From: Altererythrobacter sp. XM-24bin4
Lineage (GTDB): Bacteria; Pseudomonadota; Alphaproteobacteria; Sphingomonadales; Sphingomonadaceae
Length of the DNA: 64,000 nucleotides
Assembly (NCBI GenBank): GCA_003149575.1
Contig: QCWG01000001.1
Span: 1,083,183 to 1,147,182 of the forward strand
Direction of reading: 5' to 3'
In this document: one piece after another, positions 49,236-60,209 of the stretch
How the letters are laid out: each line of letters starts with the position of its first letter
Position numbering within the stretch: the stretch's first letter is position 1
Notes under the pieces: model-generated
What the model was told of the DNA's origin: nothing
Database searches by the model: none
What the model saw: only the letters and a program-made list of their open reading frames with translations
Made by a program: the position numbers and the translations under genes

Positions 49236-49580
49236 TTACGCGCCGGTGGCGCAAACTGTTTCAGTGTCGGTCAACACCCACTCGCCATCGCCTGCGGTTA
49301 AGGTTGCCTTATTGCGGAGGTATTCGTCTTCACCCAAACCGTACTCGCAAATCACGTCGTCACTGCCCATGCCTGCACGACGGCAGGCAGCGGTGTTAAC
49401 CGGCTTTGCGTTCGGGCATGACGCCGCGAAAACGGTTGAGAAAATTTCCTGATTTGGAGCTGGAAGTGCGGGTTCAACCGGCGCTTCGACAACTGCTTCT
49501 GCTTCTGGCGCAGGTGCGGGTTCTTCACCGCAAGCCGCGAGAGCGAACACGGGGAGAAGCGGGAGGATGATCTTCTTCAC
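49236..49580 (-). CDS. Cysteine-containing lipoprotein inside the atp operon
   Basis: A 114-residue protein from a GTG at 49580 with an AGGAC ribosome binding site. It has a lipobox (FALAAC, Cys17), a Glu/Pro/Ala linker (residues 18-42), then a compact domain with cysteines at 55, 66, 78 and 110, likely two disulfides, containing ASCPNAKPVNTAACRRAGMG and DDVICEYGLGEDEYLRNKATL. It is expected in the periplasm, so it is not an F1 part. It lies between atpG (15 bases) and atpD (27 bases) on the same strand, so it is transcribed with F1. No function is known to me. It could be a chance insertion, or a redox/assembly partner of the membrane. Confidence 0.8.
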   Translation of the reverse strand: MKKIILPLLPVFALAACGEEPAPAPEAEAVVEAPVEPALPAPNQEIFSTVFAASCPNAKPVNTAACRRAGMGSDDVICEYGLGEDEYLRNKATLTAGDGEWVLTDTETVCATGA

Positions 49581-49595
49581 TGTTTCGTCCTGTTG

Positions 49596-50465
49596 TTAAA
49601 GCGCTTCCGCGCCAGCGATAATTTCGATCAGTTCAGTGGTAATCGCGGCCTGACGGCTGCGGTTGTACTGAATGGTCAGCTTGTTGATGAGGTCGCCTGC
49701 GTTACGCGTGGCGTTGTCCATCGCAGTCATCGAAGCGCCTTGCTCGGATGCTTCACGTTCCAGCAGTGCGCCGAAGATTTGCGTCTTCACGTATCGTGGC
49801 AGCAATTCCTCGAGGATTTCCTCTTCGCCTGGCTCATATTCAACAACTGCATCGCCGCCGCTTGCTTCCTCTGGAGAAGGAACCGGGATCAATTGTGCTG
49901 TCGTCGGAGTCTGAACCAGCGCAGACTGGAAGGTAGGGGCGACAAGATGGGCAACATCGAACGCGCCATCTTCGAACATCGCGATGAGTTCGTCTGCGAC
50001 CGCGTCTGCTTCTTCGAATCCTGGCGTCTTCACGTTCGAGGTGTCGAAATGCTTCGCGATCTTGTTCGCATAATCACGCTTGATCGGTGCGCGGCCTTTC
50101 TTGCCAACAAGATAGAACTGAACGTCCTTGCCTTCAGCAATCAGCTTCTTCGCCTGAAGCTTGGCTTCCTTGACGATGTTCGAGTTCAATCCGCCGCACA
50201 GGCCCTTGTCCGTGTTGACCACGACCAGCAGGTGTTTCTGGTTCGAACCAGTGCCAGCCAGCAGTTTCGGCGCGCTATCGCCGCTAACCTTGGTCGCGAG
50301 CGATGCCATCACCGCCGCCAGACGCTCTGCGTATGGGCGTGCAGCTTCGGCAGCTGACTGCGCACGGCGCAATTTCGCCGCTGCGACCATCTGTTTGGCC
50401 TTGGTGATCTTCTGAGTCGATTTTACCGACCCGATCCGATCCTTGAGTTCTTTAAGCGAGGCCAT
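49596..50465 (-). CDS. atpG: ATP synthase F1 gamma subunit
   Basis: The 289-residue rotor subunit begins [23 protein letters not shown] and ends with [27 protein letters not shown], the paired helices that form the central shaft. [12 protein letters not shown] is a further signature. An alphaproteobacterial-type insertion rich in Glu/Pro (about residues 195-220) is present. The downstream lipoprotein gene begins 15 bases later. Confidence 0.97.
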   Translation of the reverse strand: MASLKELKDRIGSVKSTQKITKAKQMVAAAKLRRAQSAAEAARPYAERLAAVMASLATKVSGDSAPKLLAGTGSNQKHLLVVVNTDKGLCGGLNSNIVKEAKLQAKKLIAEGKDVQFYLVGKKGRAPIKRDYANKIAKHFDTSNVKTPGFEEADAVADELIAMFEDGAFDVAHLVAPTFQSALVQTPTTAQLIPVPSPEEASGGDAVVEYEPGEEEILEELLPRYVKTQIFGALLEREASEQGASMTAMDNATRNAGDLINKLTIQYNRSRQAAITTELIEIIAGAEAL

Positions 50466-50494
50466 GGTGGCTCCCTAGTCAGTCTCTCTCAGGC

Positions 50495-52036
<1,542 letters not shown>

Positions 52037-52591
52037 TTAGGCCTTCATTGCCTGCGCTAGGGAATTCAAACGGGTACGAATCGAGCCATCAATGCGCTGC
52101 GATCCAATGGTGACGACGAGTCCGCCCAGAAGATCCGGATCGACACTCGGGTTGATTTTGACTGCGCGACCCTGGCGGGCCGTCAACTTGTCGTTCAGAG
52201 CTGAGAGCTGCCCATCTGTCAGAGCATGCGCAGTGGTGACTTCTGCAGTCACTTCCCCGCGCTGAGCCGCTGCAATCATCTGGAAAGCGCGGATCATGTT
52301 GCCCAGCGCCGACAGCCGGCGATTGCTAGCCAGAACACCAAGAAAATTCTTTGTCAGTCCGCTCACGCCAAGGTGATCGGCAACCGCTGCAATCGCGCTG
52401 CCTTGCGCGGCGCGGCTCAATTCAGGGTTGGTTGTGACTGCCTGAAGGTCGCTCGATTCGGAAAGCGCAGCAGACAGTTTTTCAAGGTCCGTCTCAACGG
52501 CCGTGACTGTCCCGCTTTCAGAAGCGAGGTCGAACAATGCTGAGGCGTAACGCCCTGCAAGGCTAGCCTGAATACCGGCGGAAATATCCAC
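52037..52591 (-). CDS. atpH: ATP synthase F1 delta subunit
   Basis: The delta subunit links F1 to the peripheral stalk. The 184-residue frame begins at a GTG at 52591 (behind GAGGACC) with [22 protein letters not shown], the family entry, and ends [28 protein letters not shown]. Upstream in-frame extension to 52693 is unrelated. It is the first gene of the operon; the Fo genes are not adjacent. Confidence 0.93.
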   Translation of the reverse strand: MDISAGIQASLAGRYASALFDLASESGTVTAVETDLEKLSAALSESSDLQAVTTNPELSRAAQGSAIAAVADHLGVSGLTKNFLGVLASNRRLSALGNMIRAFQMIAAAQRGEVTAEVTTAHALTDGQLSALNDKLTARQGRAVKINPSVDPDLLGGLVVTIGSQRIDGSIRTRLNSLAQAMKA

Positions 52592-52797
52592 GCGCTGAAG
52601 GTCCTCGATTGGATCTGCGAAAATAACGATGCAACGCTTAAACCGTTCCGGATGCGTTGGAGCACCCCGGCAAAGCTGGCGCGCGCCTAGCATCGCATAT
52701 GCTGCGATGCAACCCGATTGAGCGGGAATCTATGGACTCATTTGGCGTAACTCTGCAGAAGCCGGTGAAACAGCGGAATTCGCAGGGGAGAGAGACG

Positions 52798-53625
52798 ATG
52801 AAACTGACGCCGATGGCGCCCAAATGTGGGGTCGAGATTTCAGGTGTTACGCTGGCGACATGCAGCGATTCTGAAATGGATGAGATCAAGCAGGTCATCT
52901 ATGAGCATGGCGTGGCGGTGTTTCGCGATCAGGAGTTCTCACCCGAAGATCACATTCGCTTTGGCAAGCGTTGGGGCGGGATCGATGTGAACAATTATTT
53001 TCCGCTACAGGAAGAGTATAACGAGATCGCTATCGTCAAGAAGGAAGCCGACGAGCAGACCAATATTGGCGGCGCCTGGCATACCGATCATTCCTATGAC
53101 CAGATCCCGGCGATGGGTTCCGTATTGGTGGCGCGCGAGCTGCCTCCTCAGGGCGGGGACACGCTGTGGGCGCATATGGGCGCGGCCTATGATGCTCTGC
53201 CCGACGATATCAAAGAGGAGATTGACGGGTTGGAAGCGTTCCATACCGCTGATCATGTATATAAGGCCGACGGCATCTATGCGCAGACCGACATGGGCAA
53301 AAATTTGCGCGGGCAGGATCTGAAGACCGGCGCAGTGCATCCGGTGGTGATCCGCCATCCACATACCGGCCGCAAAATGCTTTATGTCAACGGCGGTTTC
53401 ACGATCAACTTTGTCGGTCAGTCCCGAGAAGAGAGTCTGCCGCTGCTGCAAAAGCTGCTCGATGCAGCGCTAACCGACGACAATCAGTGTCGCCTGCAAT
53501 GGAAGCCCGGCACGATTGCGATCTGGGACAACCGCACCACGTGGCACAATGCGATGAATGACTATCAGGGCCACCGCCGCGAGATGCACCGCATCACGCT
53601 AAGCGGGGAAGCGCTGGCAGCTTAA
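52798..53625 (+). CDS. TauD/TfdA-family Fe(II)/2-oxoglutarate dioxygenase
   Basis: The 275-residue protein has the facial-triad HxD in WHTDHSYDQIPAMGSVL and the distal His within TTWHNAMNDYQGHRREMHR, with the 2-oxoglutarate-binding Arg near the end. MKLTPMAPKCGVEISGVTL is the usual TauD entry. It may oxidise taurine, a herbicide-like or fatty sulfonate, but no neighbours tell which. GGGGAGAGAG precedes the ATG at 52798. It is divergent from the atp operon. Confidence 0.9.
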   Translation: MKLTPMAPKCGVEISGVTLATCSDSEMDEIKQVIYEHGVAVFRDQEFSPEDHIRFGKRWGGIDVNNYFPLQEEYNEIAIVKKEADEQTNIGGAWHTDHSYDQIPAMGSVLVARELPPQGGDTLWAHMGAAYDALPDDIKEEIDGLEAFHTADHVYKADGIYAQTDMGKNLRGQDLKTGAVHPVVIRHPHTGRKMLYVNGGFTINFVGQSREESLPLLQKLLDAALTDDNQCRLQWKPGTIAIWDNRTTWHNAMNDYQGHRREMHRITLSGEALAA

Positions 53626-53629
53626 GCAG

Positions 53630-55216
53630 TCATTCCTCGCTGGCCGCCAGGTCGCTACCACCCGCTGTAGCACGCGGCTCGCAGGAATATACCAACCGCT
53701 CGTTCGGGCGTGCAGGAAGCAACGAGATCACGCTTTGCTGTCGCTCACCAAGGCTGTTCGCCGCCTCGCTGACGCTGCATCTGGGCGCTTCATAGTTGGC
53801 GCGTATGTCGCGCACTTGTGCCATATCATTCCGGCCCAGAAGATAGCGCTCGCTGAGGAAGGTGCGTGTTGCCGGATCGTAGCGATTGACCGAAACGACT
53901 TCCTCATCGTCCGGAACAAGCACGCGGGTCCATTCGCCCGAGTTGAGCCCATATTGCGTGCGTGTGTTGACGCAGCCATCCGCAGCCCAGTCAAACTCGA
54001 CATCATCTGTACGCGCGCCGGTAACACGGCTGCGTTCGGGCACCAGAGTGCAGATCATCGTGCCTTCGCTTGCATTTGAGGCGATGGGCGGCGCTTCGCC
54101 ATTCTCGCCCTTGTTGAGTGCGGCCTCGACTCGGCGGTCAATCTCGTCAATGCCTGGCCGGCTGATCCACAGGATCAATGCGCCAATGAAAGCCACGCCT
54201 GCGATACCGGCTGCAATCATAAAGCGCCGTTCAGCGCCTTCCTTTCCGCGCGCATTGGCCGCGACATAGCCCGCGCCAATTGCGATCATCAACAGGATCA
54301 GCGCAGCAGCCATCGCATTCTCGCGCTCGCTTTGCACAGACAGCTGAGCTTCCAGTTGGGCGCGGTCGCGGCGTTCGCGCAGTTCGGCTTTGCGCGCTTC
54401 GATCCGTTCGCGGGCTTCCTCGCGTTGCTGCTCGATCCGCGTGCGCTCCGACGCTTCAACCTCGTCGATGCTGCGGCAAGGCAATGCATTGACGCTCGGT
54501 TCGACGTCGTTCTCGCGCAGGAAAGGCAGCAGTTCGCGGATCGATACAGCGAAGTAGAACTCGGCATCCGACCCATCCGAATCCGCGCCAAAGCTGTTCA
54601 CGCCTAACACCCCGCCGCAACTGTCGAGCAGCGGCCCGCCCGAGTTGCCGCGCGCGATCGGCGCGGTGTGCAGTATCGTGTCAAATTGGCGGCTGGGCCG
54701 CGCGCCAGACAGGAAGCCGCGGCTTTTCACCGGCGGTTGCGCAAGGAAAATGTCACTAATCTCCAGTCCCTGGGCACGATCGACATTCATCGGATAACCA
54801 ACGGCTGAAACTTCACCCATGTCGCCGACAAGACTGCCGGAGATGGTAAGCGGCGGCAGGCGCATGGCATTGTCGATAATCTCGATCAGTGCCAGATCGT
54901 TGCGCGGGCTGACGGATATGGCGCGGGCATAGGCTGCGTCGTCACCCTCGGATGGGACTACGCCAATTCGCAATGTGTCATCCTGCAATGCTTCGCGAAT
55001 GACATGCGCATTGGTGACGATCCGCGTCGGGGAGACCGCAAAGCCAGAGCCATGGCTGACCGGATAGACTTCGCGTCCGTCGCTGCCGACGATGACCACG
55101 CGCACCACACCGCGTGCGGCGGCGTCAATATCTGCACCATCGGCCAGCGCGATATGTGGCGTGAGCAGCGCAATCAAAGCGGCAAAGAGAGTGATTATCC
55201 GACCCATAGACGCCAT
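53630..55216 (-). CDS. Membrane-anchored trypsin-like protease with cytosolic coiled coil
   Basis: The 528-residue protein has a signal peptide (residues 1-25, cleaving near LADG), a trypsin/DegP-like domain with triad His71 (VTNAHV), Asp107 (RNDLALI) and Ser192 (ARGNSGGPL), a charged coiled coil (about 250-295), two membrane helices (about 300-322 and 332-353) and a C-terminal domain with cysteines. There is no PDZ domain. The order is odd: protease before the coiled coil and membrane. The ATG at 55216 or 55207 may be used. Convergent with the dioxygenase gene. Confidence 0.8.
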   Translation of the reverse strand: MASMGRIITLFAALIALLTPHIALADGADIDAAARGVVRVVIVGSDGREVYPVSHGSGFAVSPTRIVTNAHVIREALQDDTLRIGVVPSEGDDAAYARAISVSPRNDLALIEIIDNAMRLPPLTISGSLVGDMGEVSAVGYPMNVDRAQGLEISDIFLAQPPVKSRGFLSGARPSRQFDTILHTAPIARGNSGGPLLDSCGGVLGVNSFGADSDGSDAEFYFAVSIRELLPFLRENDVEPSVNALPCRSIDEVEASERTRIEQQREEARERIEARKAELRERRDRAQLEAQLSVQSERENAMAAALILLMIAIGAGYVAANARGKEGAERRFMIAAGIAGVAFIGALILWISRPGIDEIDRRVEAALNKGENGEAPPIASNASEGTMICTLVPERSRVTGARTDDVEFDWAADGCVNTRTQYGLNSGEWTRVLVPDDEEVVSVNRYDPATRTFLSERYLLGRNDMAQVRDIRANYEAPRCSVSEAANSLGERQQSVISLLPARPNERLVYSCEPRATAGGSDLAASEE

Positions 55217-55288
55217 ATTTGACGCGGGCGGGCTTTGATCGCAAGCTTCGGGATGCAGTGAATGGCGCATTACCCTATTAATCTGAAC

Positions 55289-56326
55289 ATGACCGATGAA
55301 TTGATCCCTAACGAAACCGCATGGTCCGCTGTTATGCGGCGGGACCGCGCATTTGATGGCCGCTTTGTAACCGGCGTGCTGACCACCGGCATCTATTGCC
55401 GGCCCAGCTGCGCTGCGCGGCATCCGGACCGCAAGAACGTGCGCTTTTATGCCACTGGTGAAGAAGCACGGGCGGCGGGGCTTCGCGCTTGCAAGCGATG
55501 CCTGCCTGACGATGTCGGCCGCGATGAAGCAGCGGTGCTGGCCGCGATTGAAGAGATCAAAGCGTCGGAGGGCGCGCCGACGCTGGACGAGCTTGCGACC
55601 ATCACCGGCTATTCGCCCACACATTTCCAACGGGTGTTCAAGCGGGCGACCGGACTGTCGCCGGCAGCCTATGCAAGGGCATTGCGCGAAGAACGAGCCA
55701 AGGATGCCTTGATCGGCGCAAACCGGGTCAGCGATGCGATTTACGATGCCGGATACGAAGCGCCGAGCCGATTTTATGAAGGAGTGGAAGGCAAGATGGG
55801 CATAACCGCCAGCGACTGGAAAAACGGCGGTGCGGGCCGTGTGATCCATTGGACAGTGGTCACAACGTCGATTGCGCCCATGCTTGTCGCTGCAACCGAC
55901 AAGGGTGTGTGCTGTCTAAGCTTCAACAAGGGTGAAGAGGAGTTGCGCGCCCGCTTCCCAAACGCGGAACTGATCGGCGGTGGTGATGCATTTCGCGAAC
56001 TTTTTGAGCAGGTTATCGCTGCCGTAGAAGACCCTACGCTCGACAATTCGCACATCCCCCTGGATGTGAAGGGCACCGCGTTCCAGCAGCGCTGCTGGCA
56101 GGCTTTGCGGCAGATCCCGGCTGGTGAAACGCGCAGTTATGGCGATCAAGCGGCGATGCTGGGCAATCCCAAGGCGAGCCGTGCCGTCGGTAGCGCGAAT
56201 GGCGCAAACAACATTGCGGTGCTGATCCCTTGCCACCGCGTTGTGCCGGCGAGCGGAGGCGTGGGCGGCTATGCCTATGGACCCGAGATCAAGGCCGAAC
56301 TTCTGAAGCGCGAGCGCAATGATTGA
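55289..56326 (+). CDS. ada: Ada-type bifunctional DNA repair methyltransferase/activator
   Basis: The protein of about 345 residues has an N-terminal zinc domain that takes methyl groups from phosphotriesters (GIYCRPSCAARHPDRKNVRF, then LRACKRC), an AraC-type helix-turn-helix (ITGYSPTHFQRVFKRATGLS) and a C-terminal O6-alkylguanine methyltransferase with the acceptor in PCHRVVPASG. It both removes alkyl damage and switches on alkylation-response genes. An ATG at 55262 would extend it by nine residues. It is divergent from the protease gene. Confidence 0.95.
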   Translation: MTDELIPNETAWSAVMRRDRAFDGRFVTGVLTTGIYCRPSCAARHPDRKNVRFYATGEEARAAGLRACKRCLPDDVGRDEAAVLAAIEEIKASEGAPTLDELATITGYSPTHFQRVFKRATGLSPAAYARALREERAKDALIGANRVSDAIYDAGYEAPSRFYEGVEGKMGITASDWKNGGAGRVIHWTVVTTSIAPMLVAATDKGVCCLSFNKGEEELRARFPNAELIGGGDAFRELFEQVIAAVEDPTLDNSHIPLDVKGTAFQQRCWQALRQIPAGETRSYGDQAAMLGNPKASRAVGSANGANNIAVLIPCHRVVPASGGVGGYAYGPEIKAELLKRERND

Positions 56327-56390
56327 AACCTTTTGCTGGTTTTCTCCGTTGGCAATGTAAGAGAGTTTCTCGAACAGCGGAGCCAGAGTT

Positions 56391-57287
56391 ATGTGCGATG
56401 AAGAAAAGATCACCCGTTGGGCTCGCGAAGGGCTGACACGGCGCGAATTTGGTGTGCTTGGCGCCACTGCGGCGGTCGCGGCCTGCGCTCCTGGCAATGG
56501 CATGGCCCAAGATCAGGTAGAGACTGTGTCTTCGCCAGGATTCCCCGCGTGGACCGAGCAGGCGGTCAGTTTCGTCACCGACGATGGTACGATGGATGGC
56601 TGGCTTGTCTCCCCCACATCGGGCCCTGCACCTGCCGTAATAATCTGGCCCGATATCGCTGGTTTGAGAGAGAGCAAGAAAGCCATGGCCCGGCGGTTGG
56701 CTGACCGCGGATACACAGCGCTCGTGGTGAACCAGTATTACCGCGATACGCCAGCCCCCATTTGGAAGGATTTCGCCGACTTTGCGGGAAATGGCGGCTG
56801 GGGACGCGCCCGTGAAATGCGCGGGAAGTTGGATGCGGATGCAATCATGCGCGACGCAAACGCTACCGTTGCCTTCCTTGACAGCAGTGCGGAAGTCGAC
56901 AGCGAACGCGGCATCGGAACGCAGGGCTATTGCATGGGCGGCCCCTTCACAATGTGGAGCGCCGCCGCTGTCCCATCTCGCGTAAAGGCCGCAGCCAGCT
57001 TCCACGGGGGCGGGCTGGTGCGTGAAGGCAACCCAAATAGCCCGCACAGACTGTTTGGCCAGATGGACGCAAGCCTGCTTATCGCGATTGCGCAGGATGA
57101 CGATGCTGAAGCACCGGAAGAGAAAGACACACTGCGCGAGGCCGCTGCGGCTGCCGGACGCGATGCGACGGTTGAAGTCTTTGCCGGTGACCACGGTTGG
57201 TGCGTGCCCGATAGCCCCGCCTATACCGAAGCGGAAGCGGAACGAGCCTGGGCCGAGTTGCTTAACCTCTATGAGCGTGCACTCTAG
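56391..57287 (+). CDS. Tat-exported dienelactone-hydrolase family protein
   Basis: The 298-residue product opens with a Tat signal (LTRREFGVLGATAAVAAC) behind GGAG. The alpha/beta-hydrolase domain keeps the DLH nucleophile in GYCMGGPFTMW and the histidine in AGDHGWCVPD; the acid is in IAQDDDAEA. In DLH the segment before the first helix carries a Glu; here it is an Asp (IWPDIAGLRES), seen in distant members too. Its location next to ada gives no hint of function. The substrate is unknown. Confidence 0.88.
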   Translation: MCDEEKITRWAREGLTRREFGVLGATAAVAACAPGNGMAQDQVETVSSPGFPAWTEQAVSFVTDDGTMDGWLVSPTSGPAPAVIIWPDIAGLRESKKAMARRLADRGYTALVVNQYYRDTPAPIWKDFADFAGNGGWGRAREMRGKLDADAIMRDANATVAFLDSSAEVDSERGIGTQGYCMGGPFTMWSAAAVPSRVKAAASFHGGGLVREGNPNSPHRLFGQMDASLLIAIAQDDDAEAPEEKDTLREAAAAAGRDATVEVFAGDHGWCVPDSPAYTEAEAERAWAELLNLYERAL

Positions 57288-57500
57288 GGAGAACTGGAGC
57301 AAACCGCTCCACTATTCCAACAGCACGGAACACATGGAATACAGTTCAGGCGCGAAACCTGTTCGGTTCTGCGAAAGGCGATTTGACTGTATTATCAACA
57401 CTTTGAAAGAGTCTTCGCCCTTATCGCCAGTTCGCGCTGTGTAGGAGAGAGTTCCCTCGAAATCCGGACCTCATGTCGGAGCAGTCTCCGAAGCCGAAGC

Positions 57501-59390
57501 CTATTTTTGTTTAGGCCCGGCGCGCTTGCCTTTGGGCTTGCCCGCACCCTTGCCTTTGAAACCTGATTTGGGTTTTCCCGAAGATGGCTTGCCGGTGAAT
57601 GGGTCGCTTCTGCCTTCGCCGCCAGAGCGCGGCGTATCCTTCCTGTCGCGCTTGTCTTTGAAGCGAGGCTTGCCGCCATCACCCTTACCACCGGGGGCCT
57701 TCCCACCGGGCCCCTTGCGGAAAGGCTTGGCTCGCACATTCGGCGCGCCATGCTTGCGGTTATTGCGCGCTTCCACCCGCGGCCCTTCAGCGGATTCCTC
57801 GATCAGGATCGCATCCTGCTCGTCTTCGCTCGCTTCGGTACGTTTCAAGGTGTCCGCAAACTTTGGTGCGATTGCGCGAGGGATCTGGAACCAGCTCTCG
57901 TTCGGGCCAACCCGGATCGCGCCGATTTCATTGCGCGTAACATGTCCACGCCGGCAGATCAGCGGCATCAACCAACGCGGCTCTGCATTCTGACGGCGGC
58001 CTATGCCCATTTTGAACCAGACCACATCCTCGAAACCGGGGCGGTGACGTTCGGCCTTGGCCTTTTCGCGTGCTTCGGGTGTGTTGGCGAGCAGCTCTTC
58101 AGGTTGCGGCATCTTCGCGCGGTGCGCTTGCACAAGTGCTGCGGCGATGTCCTCTGCCGGAAGCCGTTCCATCAATTCAGCTGCGATCGCACGGTCATCA
58201 TCTTCATATTCAGCCGGTGCAGTCAGCTTTTCCATCAGCCGCGCGTGATCTTTCTTGTGGACCGCCTCCGGGGTCGGCGCATCCATCCACTTCGCTTCGA
58301 TCTTTGCACCGCGCATCATGCTCTCCACGCGCTTGCGGCGATTATAAGGCACGATGATTGCAGCGGTGCCTTTTTTGCCTGCCCGGCCTGTCCGGCCAGA
58401 GCGGTGCTGAAGCGTTTCGGCATCGCGCGGTGTCTCGACATGGATCACTAGGCTAAGCGTCGGCAAATCGAGGCCGCGTGCGGCAACGTCTGTTGCTACG
58501 CAAACGCGGGCGCGGCGGTCGCGCATGGCTTGTAATGCCTGATTGCGCTCTTGCTGGGAGTGTTCGCCTGACAGCGCCACCACACCGAAACCGCGGTTCT
58601 GCAAAGTCGCATGCAGCCGCCGCACGCTGTCGCGCGTTGCGCAGAAACAGATCGCTGATTCCGCTTCATGAAAACGCAGCAGGTTGACGACGGCGTTTTC
58701 GATTTCAGACGGACCAACGGTGATCGCCTGATAGCTGATGTCACCGTGTCCGCGATCTTCGCCCGCCAAAGAAAGGCGCAGCGCATTGGACTGATAACGT
58801 TCTGCCAGCCGCACAATCGCGCGCGGCATAGTGGCCGAAAACAGCAGCGTGCGGCGCGTATCCGGCGTTGCATCGAGAATTTCTTCCAAGTCGTCGCGGA
58901 AGCCCATGTCGAGCATCTCGTCCGCTTCATCGAGCACAACCCCGACCAGGGCAGAGAGGTCTAGCGCGCCGCGCTCCAGATGGTCGCGCAAGCGGCCCGG
59001 CGTACCAACAACAATGGCTGGGCCGGAACGAAGCGCGCGGCGTTCTTTGCTCGCATCCATTCCGCCCACACAGTTTGCAATGCGCAGGCCGGCCTTTTCA
59101 TAGAGCCAGCCGAGTTCGCGGCTGACTTGCAGGGCCAGTTCGCGTGTCGGCGCGATGACGAGCGCCAATGGGCGTTCGGTCAACGGTGTCCCGCGAATCT
59201 CTCCGAGCAGTTCGGGCGCAAGTGCCAGTCCAAACGCGACCGTTTTGCCAGAGCCGGTCTGCGCAGAAACGATCAAGTCGCGTCCCGCGGCATCGGGTGC
59301 GATGGTAGCGGCCTGAACAGGGGTGGGTGCAGAATAGCCGCGCTCGGCCAGAGCCTCGCCCAGGATCGGTGGTAGGGATTCAAAAGACAT
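57501..59390 (-). CDS. DEAD-box RNA helicase with long basic tail
   Basis: The 629-residue helicase has all core motifs: Q (PTPVQAATIA), I (AQTGSGKT), Ia (PTRELALQ), II (DEAD), III (SAT), IV-V (ATDVAARGLDLP) and VI (HRSGRTGRAG). A DbpA/CsdA-like RNA-binding domain follows, and then a roughly 80-residue glycine/lysine/arginine tail (GKAPGGKGDGGKPR repeats). It acts in rRNA maturation or cold growth. The start lies 174 bases from the GST stop, so it may have its own promoter. Confidence 0.92.
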   Translation of the reverse strand: MSFESLPPILGEALAERGYSAPTPVQAATIAPDAAGRDLIVSAQTGSGKTVAFGLALAPELLGEIRGTPLTERPLALVIAPTRELALQVSRELGWLYEKAGLRIANCVGGMDASKERRALRSGPAIVVGTPGRLRDHLERGALDLSALVGVVLDEADEMLDMGFRDDLEEILDATPDTRRTLLFSATMPRAIVRLAERYQSNALRLSLAGEDRGHGDISYQAITVGPSEIENAVVNLLRFHEAESAICFCATRDSVRRLHATLQNRGFGVVALSGEHSQQERNQALQAMRDRRARVCVATDVAARGLDLPTLSLVIHVETPRDAETLQHRSGRTGRAGKKGTAAIIVPYNRRKRVESMMRGAKIEAKWMDAPTPEAVHKKDHARLMEKLTAPAEYEDDDRAIAAELMERLPAEDIAAALVQAHRAKMPQPEELLANTPEAREKAKAERHRPGFEDVVWFKMGIGRRQNAEPRWLMPLICRRGHVTRNEIGAIRVGPNESWFQIPRAIAPKFADTLKRTEASEDEQDAILIEESAEGPRVEARNNRKHGAPNVRAKPFRKGPGGKAPGGKGDGGKPRFKDKRDRKDTPRSGGEGRSDPFTGKPSSGKPKSGFKGKGAGKPKGKRAGPKQK

Positions 59391-59564
59391 GGTATTTCAC
59401 TTGGGTAACGGCGCAGGAGTTCGCGCGGAGGGAGAGAGGCATGAGAATAACGCGCTCTTTGCACTCATCTCAAACGGGCGACGGCCAATGCCGCAAACGC
59501 CCGTGCCGCGCCCTATAGCGACAATTGCTCCACTTGGCTTGCGTTATTTTGCAAGTGCGAAGAG

Positions 59565-60197
59565 TCAGTCCAGCTTGGGCGGGAAACCCGGCTCGCATTT
59601 CGCCATCGCACGCTGGTAGGCATCGCGCGCGCCGATACGCTTAAGATAAGCCTTCAGGTTCGGCATGTGATCGATGCTCATGTCGTTGAACGCGCGCGCG
59701 GTCGTGAGTGAGAATCCCAGCATGATGTCGGCTGTCGTGAAATTTGATCCGCCGAAATAGTCCGCTTCACCAAGCGTGGCTTCCAGATGGGCCCAGGCAT
59801 TGGTAACGCGCTTCATCAGCGGCGGGGGCATTTCAGCTTGAACTGCATTCACCGCGATCATCATCATGCCATTGGTCATCAGCGTCGCATTGGCGAAGTG
59901 ATACCAATAGAGGTGGCGCGCAAAATCGGGGTCGGTGGGGCCGGGCACCAGCTGTGTATCAGGCGCATATTTGCCGACGATGTAATCCATGATCGCCCCG
60001 CTTTCTCCCAGCACGAGATCGCCATCCTCAATTACAGGCGCAATTTCCATTGGATGGAGCGCTTTGAGTTCGGGTGGGGCAAGCCGTGTTTCGGGATCGC
60101 GGTTATAGAGCTTCAGATCATATTCGAGCCCCAGCTCCTCGCAAAGCCAGACGATACGTTCGGATTGCGAAATGCGCAGGTGGTGGACGGTCAGCAT
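59565..60197 (-). CDS. Glutathione S-transferase family protein
   Basis: The 210-residue protein has a thioredoxin-like N domain (HHLRISQSERIVWLCEELGLEYDL) with an active-site Ser (SQSERI), the cis-proline segment PMEIAPVI, the glutathione-binding LGESGAIMDYI, and the helical C domain. It fits the theta/beta-like family used in detoxification. It is third in the priA-photolyase-GST unit, 12 bases after the photolyase. Confidence 0.9.
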   Translation of the reverse strand: MLTVHHLRISQSERIVWLCEELGLEYDLKLYNRDPETRLAPPELKALHPMEIAPVIEDGDLVLGESGAIMDYIVGKYAPDTQLVPGPTDPDFARHLYWYHFANATLMTNGMMMIAVNAVQAEMPPPLMKRVTNAWAHLEATLGEADYFGGSNFTTADIMLGFSLTTARAFNDMSIDHMPNLKAYLKRIGARDAYQRAMAKCEPGFPPKLD

Positions 60198-60209
60198 GTC
60201 TGGTTCTCC

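Noticed and set aside
57288-57500. Thirteen-codon frame starting near 57474 between the hydrolase and helicase genes
   Set aside because: It has a plausible GGAG upstream but runs into the helicase stop region, is too short, and resembles no known leader peptide.
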